DNA of 64,000 nt from an uncultured delta proteobacterium (GTDB lineage Bacteria > Desulfobacterota > Desulfobulbia > Desulfobulbales > Desulfocapsaceae). Both the position numbers and the translations under genes were made by a program. The notes below the pieces were generated by a model, which was given only the letters and a program-made list of their open reading frames with translations, did not search any database and was not told the DNA's origin. Where the stretch lies: positions 1-64,000 of the forward strand of contig CAIUQR010000149.1 of the NCBI GenBank assembly GCA_903901335.1, read 5' to 3'. The number at the start of each line of letters is the position of its first letter. The first letter of the stretch is position 1. Shown in pieces: positions 45,040 to 52,828 of the stretch.

Positions 45040-45798
45040 CTAGTCCTTCTCCACAGCCAGTAAAGCCGCACCCAACGCACCGACACATTGCGGGTCATCA
45101 GGGACCATGATATCGCACCCCAGTTTCTGTTCGAGAAAGGTGCGCATGCAGGGATTTTTGGCCACGCCGCCGGTGAAGACAAGATTGCCGTCCGATGCCA
45201 CACGGCTGATCATCCCGGCCACCCGACGGATGACGCTGATATGCAACCCGCGGGCTATCTCCCGGGGGTTCTGTCCCTTGGCAATCAGGGAGGTAACCTC
45301 GGATTCGGCAAAGACCGTGCACATGCTGGAGATGGTAAGATCGTTTACGGCCAGCAGGGCTTCCCGGCCGAAGGAATCAATATCGAACCCCAGCGCCCTG
45401 GCCATGATCTCTATGAATTTCCCGGTCCCGGCAGCGCAGCGGTCATTCATCTCGAATTTTTTCACCTTCCCGTTGGGGAATAGGGCAATGGCCTTGCTGT
45501 CTTGACCGCCGATATCCAGTACAGTCCTGGCCTCCGGGAAAAAAGCCCGTGCCCCTTTGGCATGGGCCTTAATCTCGGTGACGGTGGGCGCCTCAAACGA
45601 GATCTCGAAAAGGCTCCGGCCGTAACCGGTTGCCATGATCCGGTCATACTCGACCCCACTGATCAGTCTGCCGGCCTCGGCCATCGGGTCAAAGCCGGTA
45701 TCGGCCTGCAGGCTGCAGAGGATGTTGCCCCTGTCATCAACTACAACCAGTTCGATGGAGCGGGAACCGATATCGATCCCGGCATAACGCTTGCTCAC
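45040..45798 (-). CDS. yjiL: ATP-dependent activator of a double-cubane-cluster reductase (BcrAD/BadFG/HgdC family)
   Basis: 252 residues of the ASKHA-fold ATPases that activate 2-hydroxyacyl-CoA dehydratases. AGIDIGSRSIELVVVDD (phosphate 1), VLDIGGQDSKAIAL, and GNLVFTGGVAKNP (adenosine region) are intact. The bridging [4Fe-4S] cluster of the dimer is expected from DRCAAGTGKF and SSMCTVFAESEV. It uses ATP to push one low-potential electron into its partner. The partner is the gene directly upstream (14-base gap). E. coli pair yjiL/yjiM is analogous. Confidence 0.9.
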   Translation of the reverse strand: MSKRYAGIDIGSRSIELVVVDDRGNILCSLQADTGFDPMAEAGRLISGVEYDRIMATGYGRSLFEISFEAPTVTEIKAHAKGARAFFPEARTVLDIGGQDSKAIALFPNGKVKKFEMNDRCAAGTGKFIEIMARALGFDIDSFGREALLAVNDLTISSMCTVFAESEVTSLIAKGQNPREIARGLHISVIRRVAGMISRVASDGNLVFTGGVAKNPCMRTFLEQKLGCDIMVPDDPQCVGALGAALLAVEKD

Positions 45799-45812
45799 TC
45801 CGGCCCTCCGGT

Positions 45813-47090
45813 TTAGCGAAGCTGCTCGATGAAGGCCTCGATCCGGGTCTTCAGCTGGCCCATATCCTCCATACTGTAATCGGTCTCGATACGCAGGGTC
45901 GGCATGCCTTTCTGTTCCAGGGCTTTTTCAACTGGAATGGATTCCATCAAATAGGGCTGACAGAACTGCAGACCGTAATGGATCACCCCGTCGGCCTTGT
46001 AGGCGGCAGCCATCTCTTCTATATGGGCCAGACGATCAGGGTTGGGCGTGAAGATCGCGCAATCCACCTGGTAATACCTGTCGATGATGGCCTCCATCAT
46101 CTCCTCGATCGTATTACCGGAATCGTCGGTCAGGTTCCGGGTGCCGCGTTCCCCAACGCAGGACTCCTCGCCGACAATGACGGCGCCTGCGGTCTCGACA
46201 ATCAACGGCAGTTTCCAGTTGGGAACGGCCTGCGGACAGCCGGACACCAGGATACGGGGAGCCTTTTTCGGGAACACACCTTTGCTTTCGACAATCCGCT
46301 TTTCCAGCTCGTCGCAAATCTTCTCGACCGATGCAGTAAAACGCGCCGGGTTGTCGTAAAAAAAGACCTGATTGACCAGCAGCGCATCCAGACCTGATAT
46401 AGGTGCCGGATCTGCCTTACGCAGAGCCGACAGACGATGGACGGCGGCGCGTTTTGCGTTCACGGTCCGGATCGCCTGTTTTAGTGAGTCGGCGGTGATC
46501 TGAACACCGGTCAGCGCTTCGACTGCAGCCTTGAATCGGAGATATTCGGATTTCAGCAATATCCTGCCCTGCTCGGATTTAACCTGCGGCAGATCCATCA
46601 CATAGAGGTTGTCGACCAGACCCTTGAAGGTTTCATAGGCCTTTTTCTTGCCGTCGCAGGTATTCTCACCGACGATCATATCCGCACTTTCCAGATACGG
46701 ACAGACCTTGCCGAGCTTGAACCCGAATGAAGATTTGATCAATGCACAGGTATTGCGGGGCAGGAGCTTTTCTACCTCTTCGGTTGCAAAATCAGCTCCG
46801 GAACAGAGTCCGACCAGGGTGGCGTTGGCGGCAAGCGCAATCTCCTCGGGCACGAAAACACAATAGCAGCCGATGATCTTCCGACCTGCTTTCTTTTCAT
46901 CCAGCAGTTCTTTGATCCGCAGACCGTGCACCTCGCTCATCACGAAATCGAAATAACCCATGCCCTCAGGACGATCCTTCTGGGCAAGATAGATATTCTG
47001 GTAGGCCGGACCGAGAACACCCAGCAGGGCATCGTGGGCCTCAAGATTAAGCCCCAGATCTGTCCACATTGAACGGTAATCTTCAGTCAT
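45813..47090 (-). CDS. yjiM: Double-cubane-cluster anaerobic reductase (HgdB/YjiM family)
   Basis: 425 residues from the ATG at 47090, with GGAGGA eight bases upstream; the frame runs 42 codons further but without a site. Cysteine-rich blocks GCYCVFVPEEIALAANA, VGLCSGADFA, LPRNTCALIKSSFGF and ENTCDGKKKAYE match the double-cubane [8Fe-9S] reductase family rather than true dehydratases. Homologues reduce small substrates at very low potential with ATP. Physiological substrate unknown. Partner of the activator downstream. Confidence 0.85.
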   Translation of the reverse strand: MTEDYRSMWTDLGLNLEAHDALLGVLGPAYQNIYLAQKDRPEGMGYFDFVMSEVHGLRIKELLDEKKAGRKIIGCYCVFVPEEIALAANATLVGLCSGADFATEEVEKLLPRNTCALIKSSFGFKLGKVCPYLESADMIVGENTCDGKKKAYETFKGLVDNLYVMDLPQVKSEQGRILLKSEYLRFKAAVEALTGVQITADSLKQAIRTVNAKRAAVHRLSALRKADPAPISGLDALLVNQVFFYDNPARFTASVEKICDELEKRIVESKGVFPKKAPRILVSGCPQAVPNWKLPLIVETAGAVIVGEESCVGERGTRNLTDDSGNTIEEMMEAIIDRYYQVDCAIFTPNPDRLAHIEEMAAAYKADGVIHYGLQFCQPYLMESIPVEKALEQKGMPTLRIETDYSMEDMGQLKTRIEAFIEQLR

Positions 47091-47139
47091 AGCTACAATC
47101 CTCCGATTTGATGTATAGAAATTTTTGTTTATAAATGAC

Positions 47140-48150
47140 TCATTGACGATAGGTGAATGTATACGAGAATTTTGCCGGATCGTAAAAGTCGAGAACCGTG
47201 GTACCGATTTCCGCATAGGGATAGCCGAAGGTATTCAGAGGCTGACCGGTCTGAGGCGGATTCAAAATAATATCTCGTCCAACCGCAAGCTTGACGCGGT
47301 ACTGGTCCCATCCTCCCCAGAAATATGCACGGTATTCGTTCGTCTTGACACTGGTCAGCTCCAGATTCTGGGTCAGCATCATTTTTCGTACGTCTGCAGG
47401 GTCAACTGGAACCCAGCCGTATCCGGGCAGATAAAATTCCGCCCAGCAGTGTTGCCATTCGGTAATGTCGACCTTCGCCTCTTTTCCCTGACGAATGCCA
47501 AATATTTCCCGAGCAGGTATACCGGCAGCCCGGCACAACGAGACAAAAACGGAATGGATATCCGTGCACTTGCCGCCAGGTGCCTGGAGGAGAAGACATA
47601 CATCCCCCTTGCCGCAGCCAACCGTTTTCGGATCACGATACATGTTTTCGCAGATCCAATCGTAAATGGCCCTGGCTTTAGTAAGGACGGTGGATTTATC
47701 TGCAGTAATCTTATCAGCCAGTGCCTTTACCACACCATCAATGGGTCCAAGACGGGTGGCCTCAAGATACATGGCGAAATCCTTTGGGTCCCAGGCTGCT
47801 TCTTTAGTGGGGAAATCACGACGGACGACCTCCTGGCGTTCCACATGGAAAGAGAATTGTGCCTTACGGCTCTCGGCTCCTTTGTTCCATCGCATGTACA
47901 AAATGGGCGTGCTGTATTTCCGGTCCGAATAGACGGCAGACTCGGCGAAGTCTCCGGTAAGATTTATCTTTGTAATGATTTGGTCCCGATCCGAAAGAGG
48001 ATAGGGAATCCAAAGTTGCGTATCATCGCTATTGGGTTGCTTGGAGAGGTCAAACTCCATGGTGATGGTGCCCGTTTGCGATGCGGCCAAAACAACACTC
48101 GGCGTCAGCATGACTAAGCTCGCAAAGAATACTATGAGTGCCTTTTTCAT
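47140..48150 (-). CDS. Secreted transglutaminase-like cysteine protein
   Basis: 336 residues with a signal peptide (1-22, ending VLAAS). The transglutaminase-like core at about 155-250 shows the catalytic Cys in APGGKCTDIHSVFVSLC, the His in EWQHCWAEFYLPGYGW and the Asp in VPVDPADV, so an active Cys-His-Asp triad is likely. Such proteins act as peptidases or cross-linkers in the periplasm. It ends 50 bases before the reductase gene and could be cotranscribed. Confidence 0.87.
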   Translation of the reverse strand: MKKALIVFFASLVMLTPSVVLAASQTGTITMEFDLSKQPNSDDTQLWIPYPLSDRDQIITKINLTGDFAESAVYSDRKYSTPILYMRWNKGAESRKAQFSFHVERQEVVRRDFPTKEAAWDPKDFAMYLEATRLGPIDGVVKALADKITADKSTVLTKARAIYDWICENMYRDPKTVGCGKGDVCLLLQAPGGKCTDIHSVFVSLCRAAGIPAREIFGIRQGKEAKVDITEWQHCWAEFYLPGYGWVPVDPADVRKMMLTQNLELTSVKTNEYRAYFWGGWDQYRVKLAVGRDIILNPPQTGQPLNTFGYPYAEIGTTVLDFYDPAKFSYTFTYRQ

Positions 48151-48348
48151 TTTTCCTCCTGAGTTGGGTGATAATTAACCAGAAAATACGGTTCAAGGTT
48201 ACGCTGTTTCCTCTTAAAACTCAACGGGATATTCTTGATAATAATTATGCTACACATAGGATTTTCCTATTTACTCAGAAAAACATGCCAACAATCCTTT
48301 TCAACCGAAAATATTTTTCCATTGACGGTTTGGTTGAAATTCCTGCAA

Positions 48349-48378
48349 TTGACTCAAGTTTTAATATAGTAATATACT
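48349..48378 (+). promoter_or_regulatory. Candidate upstream sigma70 promoter of fdhA
   Basis: TTGACT at 48349-48354, 18-base spacer, TATACT at 48373-48378. Lies in the AT-rich 450-base region between divergent genes. Confidence 0.45.
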
Positions 48379-48471
48379 ATTCTCAATATAGTTATTATGT
48401 AATATATTTCTGTTATAAATAGTCATTATACGTTTGTAAAAGTAATTACTTACTTTTTTCATGAAATTTCA

Positions 48472-48499
48472 TTGACTCCACAGAAAAATTATATATAGT
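48472..48499 (+). promoter_or_regulatory. Candidate proximal sigma70 promoter of fdhA
   Basis: TTGACT at 48472-48477, 16-base spacer, TATAGT at 48494-48499. A start near 48507 leaves a leader of about 100 bases before the ATG at 48606. The rest of 48151-48605 has no ORF; it is the transglutaminase/fdhA divergent spacer. Confidence 0.6.
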
Positions 48500-48605
48500 C
48501 GTCTTAATTGTCAGGTTATAACCGACTCGATTCGACGAATACCGGCACACCCTTTTGCACTGGCCACTACAAGTAGAACAAACTTCGGAACTGGAGAGAC
48601 ACACA

Positions 48606-51305
48606 ATGGACGAATTGATTATGGTGAAAATCAACGGAATGGATGTTCATTTCCCAAAAGGAAAAACCATCCTTGAGGTCTGCAAGGATGCTGGAATTTA
48701 CATCCCGACCCTCTGCTACGACGAACGACTGAAGCCCCATGGAGGCTGTCGGCTCTGTCTGGTGGAGATAAAAGGCAAGCCCGTCCCTTTAACCTCCTGT
48801 ACAACGCCGGGTGAGGCCGGAATGGAGATCTCGACGGAGAGTCCGAAACTGACCCGATTGAGAAAGACCATCCTCGAACTCCTTCTTTCCAACCATCCTA
48901 ATGACTGTATGGTCTGTGAGGCCTCCGGAGACTGCAGCCTCCGGGAGATGGCCTATCTCTACGGAGCCAGCCTTGATCGGTTCCAGGGCGAGAAGTGGAA
49001 CCTGCCAATACGAGAGGATAACCCGTTTATCACTTTTGAACCTAACAAGTGCATCGCCTGCGGCCGCTGTACTCGGATCTGTAACGAGGTGGTTATGGCC
49101 GGAACCATCGATCTGGTCAACCGAGGCTTTAATGCCATACCGGAAACGGCCTTCGCCAAACCCAGAAGCCTGAAAAACTGCGAGTTCTGCGGTCAATGCG
49201 TCTCCACCTGCCCGACAGGCGCCTTGACCGACAAAAAAGGCCGGGGCAAGGGCCGTGCAGGCGATATCAAAAAAGTAAAGACAACATGTACTTACTGCGG
49301 GACAGGCTGTAATTTTTTCCTGAATGTCAGAAACGACAGGGTGGTCCGGGTCACCTCGGACTTTGAGGCCCCGGTAAACAAGGGGAACCTCTGCATCAAG
49401 GGACGGTACGGCTATGACTTCATCCACAGTGATGAACGTATCAAGACCCCGCTGATCCGGGAAGGTGAAGGCTTCCGGGAGGCCTCTTGGGATGAGGCAC
49501 TGTCTCTGGTCGCCGGCCGCTTCAACGCTATCATCAAAGAACACGGACCCGACAAGGTCGGCGGTTTCTCCTCGTCCCGGTGTTCCAACGAAGAAAACTA
49601 CCTCCTGGCCAAATGGGTGCGCTGCGCGGTCGGCTCCAACAATGTCGATAATTGCGCCCGTGTCTGTCACGCCCCAACCGTAGCTGGTCTGGCCCAAAGC
49701 TTTGGCGCCGGTGCGGCAACCAACTCTCTGGAACAGATGTCGGACATCGATACCATTTTTATCATCGGTTCCAACACCACGGAGGCCCATCCCATCGTCT
49801 CCCTCTATCTGAAGAAGGCGATCAGTAAGGGCGCCAAGGTGGTGGTCGCCGACCCGAGAAAGATCTGGCTGGCCCAGCGGGCCGATGTCTGGCTCAACAT
49901 GAAACCGGGCAGCAACATCGCCCTGATCAACGGGATAATCCATGTTATCCTGAAAAACGGCTGGGAAAGCAAGGAGTTCATCAAAACACGGACGGAGGGA
50001 TTCGCTGAACTGAAGGCCAAGGTCGAGGAGTATGACCTGGATCGTGTCGAGAAACTGACCGGGGTCTCCAGAGACAAGATCATCGAGGCGGCACGCCTGT
50101 ACTCGCAAGCGGAAAAATCAATGATCGTCTACGGCCTCGGGATAACCGAACACCTGACCGGTACCGAAAACTCCATGGCCACGGCTAACCTGGCCCTGGT
50201 CTGCGGCCAAGTTGGACGGCCCTCCACCGGCATCATGGCCCTGCGTGGTCAGAATAACGTCCAGGGGGCCTCCGACCTCGGTCCGCTGCCCGCCACCCTG
50301 CCCGGCTACCAATCGGTCACCGATCCCAAGTGCCGGGAAAAGTTCGGAAAGGCCTGGGGGGTTACCATCAAGGACAAGCCGGGCCTGAAGTCAGTCGAGA
50401 TGCTTGACGAATGCGCCAAGGGCAATTTCAAGGCCCTGTACATCCTCGGAGAAGACCCGGCGCATACCGATCCGGATCTTCACCATATCCGCAAGGCTTT
50501 GGATAAAATCGACTTCCTGGTCGTTCAGGATATATTTCCCACGGAGACAACCAAATACGCCCATGTAATCCTGCCAGGTGCCAGTTTTGCCGAAAAGGAC
50601 GGGACCTTCACCAATGGCGAACGCCGGGTCCAGCGCATCCGCAAAGCGGTGGGCCCGGTCGCAGGCCTTGCCGACTGGGAGGTCCTCTGCAAGGTGTCGA
50701 CCCTGATGGGCTATCCGATGCCTTACACCCATCCGTCCCAGATCATGGACGAGATCGCCACCTTAGTTCCAGCCTATGGCGGCATCAGCTATAAGCGGAT
50801 CGAAAAAAAGGGGATCCAATGGCCCTGCCCGACTAAGGATCACCCGGGGACCACGACCCTCTACACTGAAACTTTTGCCCGTCCAAGCGGCCTGGCCCTG
50901 TTTATGGTCCTCGACCATGTGGGCTCGGGAGAGGTCCCGGACGAGACCTATCCTCTGGTCCTCATCACCGGCCGTGTTCGCGAGCACTACAACAACGGTT
51001 CCCAGACCAGGCATGCCGTGGGCATCATCGACCTTGTCCCGGAAGAGCTGGTGGAGATCAGCCCGGAAGACGCACAGTCTCTCGGGATCAAGAACCTGGA
51101 TTGGGTTAAGGTTTTATCTCGCAGAGGTGAAATCAAGGTCCGGGCCAAGGTCACCAAACGCTCCCAGACCGGCAACGTCTTTATGAGCTTCCATCATCAG
51201 AGCACATTGACCAACGTTCTGACCTCGGGGCACCGGTGCCGGATCTCCGGCACACCGGAGTATAAGTCCTGCGCGGTACGGATCGAGCAGCTGTCGCAGG
51301 AATAG
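48606..51305 (+). CDS. fdhA: Formate dehydrogenase, catalytic (alpha) subunit, Cys form
   Basis: 899 residues, Mo/W-bisPGD enzyme oxidising formate or reducing CO2. NuoG-like N-terminus: [2Fe-2S] Cys37/48/51/65, His97-Cys101/104/110, and two [4Fe-4S] sites (Cys149/152/155/159 and Cys192/195/198/202). The catalytic domain has its own [4Fe-4S] (Cys228/231/235/263) and active-site Cys354 in CARVCHAPTVA, codon TGT; many relatives have selenocysteine (TGA) here. Soluble, so it pairs with diaphorase subunits; NuoF and NuoE-like genes lie 3.6 kb away. ATG at 48606 chosen behind GGAG. Confidence 0.95.
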   Translation: MDELIMVKINGMDVHFPKGKTILEVCKDAGIYIPTLCYDERLKPHGGCRLCLVEIKGKPVPLTSCTTPGEAGMEISTESPKLTRLRKTILELLLSNHPNDCMVCEASGDCSLREMAYLYGASLDRFQGEKWNLPIREDNPFITFEPNKCIACGRCTRICNEVVMAGTIDLVNRGFNAIPETAFAKPRSLKNCEFCGQCVSTCPTGALTDKKGRGKGRAGDIKKVKTTCTYCGTGCNFFLNVRNDRVVRVTSDFEAPVNKGNLCIKGRYGYDFIHSDERIKTPLIREGEGFREASWDEALSLVAGRFNAIIKEHGPDKVGGFSSSRCSNEENYLLAKWVRCAVGSNNVDNCARVCHAPTVAGLAQSFGAGAATNSLEQMSDIDTIFIIGSNTTEAHPIVSLYLKKAISKGAKVVVADPRKIWLAQRADVWLNMKPGSNIALINGIIHVILKNGWESKEFIKTRTEGFAELKAKVEEYDLDRVEKLTGVSRDKIIEAARLYSQAEKSMIVYGLGITEHLTGTENSMATANLALVCGQVGRPSTGIMALRGQNNVQGASDLGPLPATLPGYQSVTDPKCREKFGKAWGVTIKDKPGLKSVEMLDECAKGNFKALYILGEDPAHTDPDLHHIRKALDKIDFLVVQDIFPTETTKYAHVILPGASFAEKDGTFTNGERRVQRIRKAVGPVAGLADWEVLCKVSTLMGYPMPYTHPSQIMDEIATLVPAYGGISYKRIEKKGIQWPCPTKDHPGTTTLYTETFARPSGLALFMVLDHVGSGEVPDETYPLVLITGRVREHYNNGSQTRHAVGIIDLVPEELVEISPEDAQSLGIKNLDWVKVLSRRGEIKVRAKVTKRSQTGNVFMSFHHQSTLTNVLTSGHRCRISGTPEYKSCAVRIEQLSQE

Positions 51306-51308
51306 AGA

Positions 51309-51350
51309 GTGGAGTAATCCTGCTTATGTTTCGGATTATTCCACTTTATA
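51309..51350 (+). terminator. Terminator after fdhA
   Basis: A 12-bp stem with one G-T pair (51309-51320 with 51333-51344, GTGGAGTAATCC), 12-base loop, followed by TTTATAAT. The tail is short, so some read-through into the mvhD-like gene is possible. Confidence 0.55.
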
Positions 51351-51469
51351 ATATTGGATTTATCGATTATATAAATTGGAATAGTCGATATAAAGGATCT
51401 ATTTGCGCGATGCAGACAACCCGTTTCTCTTCCGTCCAACCCATCCGGATAGCAAAGAGGAGTCCAGCC

Positions 51470-51913
51470 ATGAGCGACCTTACGACCAATGTTATCCTTT
51501 TCACCTGTCAGTGGTGCTCCTATGCCGCGGCCGATTTGGCCGGGTCGGAGCGACGGCGCTATCCTGCAAACACCAGCATACTCCGATTGCCCTGTACGGG
51601 GAGAGTGGAGGAACCCCACCTGCTGAAGGCCTTTGAAAACGGGGCGGACGGGGTGATGGTTGCCGGTTGCCTGGAGGGAAATTGTCATTATCAGACCGGT
51701 AATTTCCGGGCCCGAGCCAGGGTAAAACGGGTAGCCGGAATTTTAGACAGCATTGGTTTAAACGGCAGACGGGTGCGGATGTACAACCTGAGTGCCGGTC
51801 AAGGAGCAAATTTCGCCGCCTTTGTTACGGAATTTGTCGAGTTGATAGATAATCTTGGACGGTCGCCGATAAATCTAGCCCGGACAAACGCCCTCGAACA
51901 TCAAGCTGCCTGA
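51470..51913 (+). CDS. mvhD: MvhD-like iron-sulfur protein (methyl-viologen hydrogenase delta subunit family)
   Basis: 147 residues. MvhD carries a [2Fe-2S] cluster and passes electrons between hydrogenase or formate dehydrogenase and heterodisulfide reductase. Five conserved cysteines are visible: FTCQWCSYAAADLAG, LPCTGRV and GCLEGNCHYQTGN. Some family members have selenocysteine at the last site; here it is Cys (TGC, TGT). The ATG at 51470 follows AGAGGAG by seven bases. The tRNA gene starts 57 bases downstream with no terminator between. No hdrA is in the window. Confidence 0.88.
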   Translation: MSDLTTNVILFTCQWCSYAAADLAGSERRRYPANTSILRLPCTGRVEEPHLLKAFENGADGVMVAGCLEGNCHYQTGNFRARARVKRVAGILDSIGLNGRRVRMYNLSAGQGANFAAFVTEFVELIDNLGRSPINLARTNALEHQAA

Positions 51914-51969
51914 CAAGAAAGATTTCCAAGAAGGAGTACTACACACTTTCTGGCCGTATATGGTGCGAC

Positions 51970-52063
51970 GGCTGGATTAGGGAGCCGGTGCTCCCCGCGG
52001 ACTGCAAACCCGTTGAGGAATTTAAAAACTTCCTGTTCAGTTCAACTCTGAATCCAGCCTCCA
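51970..52063 (+). tRNA. tRNA-Cys(GCA) with selenocysteine-tRNA architecture (selC*-like)
   Basis: 94 bases, CCA encoded. The acceptor stem has 8 bp (51970-51977 GGCTGGAT with 52052-52059 ATCCAGCC). The T stem has 4 bp (TCAG/CTGA, 52037-52040 with 52048-52051), T loop TTCAACT. The D stem has 6 bp (GGGAGC/GCTCCC) with a CGGT tetraloop, exactly as in tRNA-Sec. Anticodon GCA is at 52004-52006; a long variable arm (AGGAA/TTCCT, 52016-52034) follows. Discriminator T at 52060 is the cysteine identity base. The anticodon stem has an A-C mismatch at the loop and a terminal G-T pair. 8/4 cysteine tRNAs mimicking tRNA-Sec have been reported from deltaproteobacteria. Confidence 0.88.
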
Positions 52064-52155
52064 TTCGCCGTGCTATTGTTTTTAAAATGTCTGGGGCAGG
52101 TGCAGATAAAACAAAGTGTTTACCTCAGGTACGGCTGTAAACAAAACATGGCAGA

Positions 52156-52184
52156 TTGACTTCTTTCTGATGGTACATTATTTT
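52156..52184 (+). promoter_or_regulatory. Candidate promoter of the HesB-like gene
   Basis: TTGACT at 52156-52161, 17-base spacer, TATTTT at 52179-52184. The leader would be about 70 bases. It lies past the tRNA, so the HesB-like gene can be expressed on its own. The rest of 52064-52261 has no other feature. Confidence 0.55.
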
Positions 52185-52261
52185 TTAAATGTCAGTATGC
52201 TTTTTATATTTAAACCAACAGCTCTAAATTACTTGAAAAGCTCAAATGTAAGGAGAAGTTT

Positions 52262-52597
52262 ATGTCTGATTTTAATGTAACAGATTTAGCGGTATCAAAG
52301 CTGAAGGAATATATGGCGCAGAATAATATTGATTCCGCCCTCCGTGTGGCCCTTATGCAGGGTGGCTGCTCCGGTCCTTCTCTGGGACTGGCTCTGGACG
52401 AGCCGAAGGACAACGATACGGTTTTCGAAAACAACAGCCTCAAGTTTCTTATAGAAAAAGACCTCTTGGAGACCTGCGGTTCCATCAAGGTGGAATATCA
52501 CGATGCCGGCCCACGGTCTGGATTCGGTATAACCTCGGCCAAACCACTCGGCGGTGGAGGCTGCGGCGGCTCCTGTAGTTCCGGCAGTTGCGGTTGA
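52262..52597 (+). CDS. HesB/IscA-like protein with Cys-rich tail
   Basis: 111 residues related to A-type iron-sulfur carriers: VSKLKEYMAQNNIDSALRVA, MQGGCSGPSLGLAL and the C-terminal tail GGGGCGGSCSSGSCG. The fold is that of IscA, but only the first of the three IscA cysteines is in its usual place; the tail holds three more. HesB-like proteins with such tails include known selenoproteins in deltaproteobacteria; here all are Cys codons. GGAG lies 7 bases upstream. The stop is TGA, followed in frame by five sense codons and TAG. Confidence 0.8.
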   Translation: MSDFNVTDLAVSKLKEYMAQNNIDSALRVALMQGGCSGPSLGLALDEPKDNDTVFENNSLKFLIEKDLLETCGSIKVEYHDAGPRSGFGITSAKPLGGGGCGGSCSSGSCG

Positions 52598-52674
52598 TCT
52601 TCAGCTCATTCTTAGAGTCAGCAATTGATGGTCACCTTGAACGTTGGCTCTCTTTATGATAGCTGATACCTTAT

Positions 52675-52696
52675 TGGGCCTCTTTTTGGAGGCCCA
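52675..52696. terminator. Hairpin between convergent genes (weak terminator)
   Basis: 8-bp stem (TGGGCCTC, 52675-52682 with 52689-52696) and 6-base loop, 78 bases after the HesB-like gene. No good T-run on either side. Confidence 0.45.
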
Positions 52697-52828
52697 TATT
52701 CAAAATTTGACAGAGGTTGATAAGCACGGAGTCGTAATCCGGGAGAGTGAGACAGTCGTGTCTTTACCCTCGACAAGAACGATGCCCAACGAATTTCTCC
52801 ACTGACCCGTCAATTGCGGGAGAGGCAA

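Noticed and set aside
47125..48117. A 330-residue plus-strand ORF
   Set aside because: Antisense to the transglutaminase-like gene, which has a signal peptide and catalytic triad.
49650..49680. Selenocysteine in FdhA
   Set aside because: The catalytic codon is TGT (Cys354), and no in-frame TGA occurs in the 899-codon gene.
48789..50108. A 439-residue minus-strand ORF
   Set aside because: Antisense to fdhA.
51970..52063. Ordinary selenocysteine tRNA (selC)
   Set aside because: The anticodon loop reads CTGCAAA, giving GCA, not TCA, and the discriminator is T, typical of tRNA-Cys; tRNA-Sec normally has G73.
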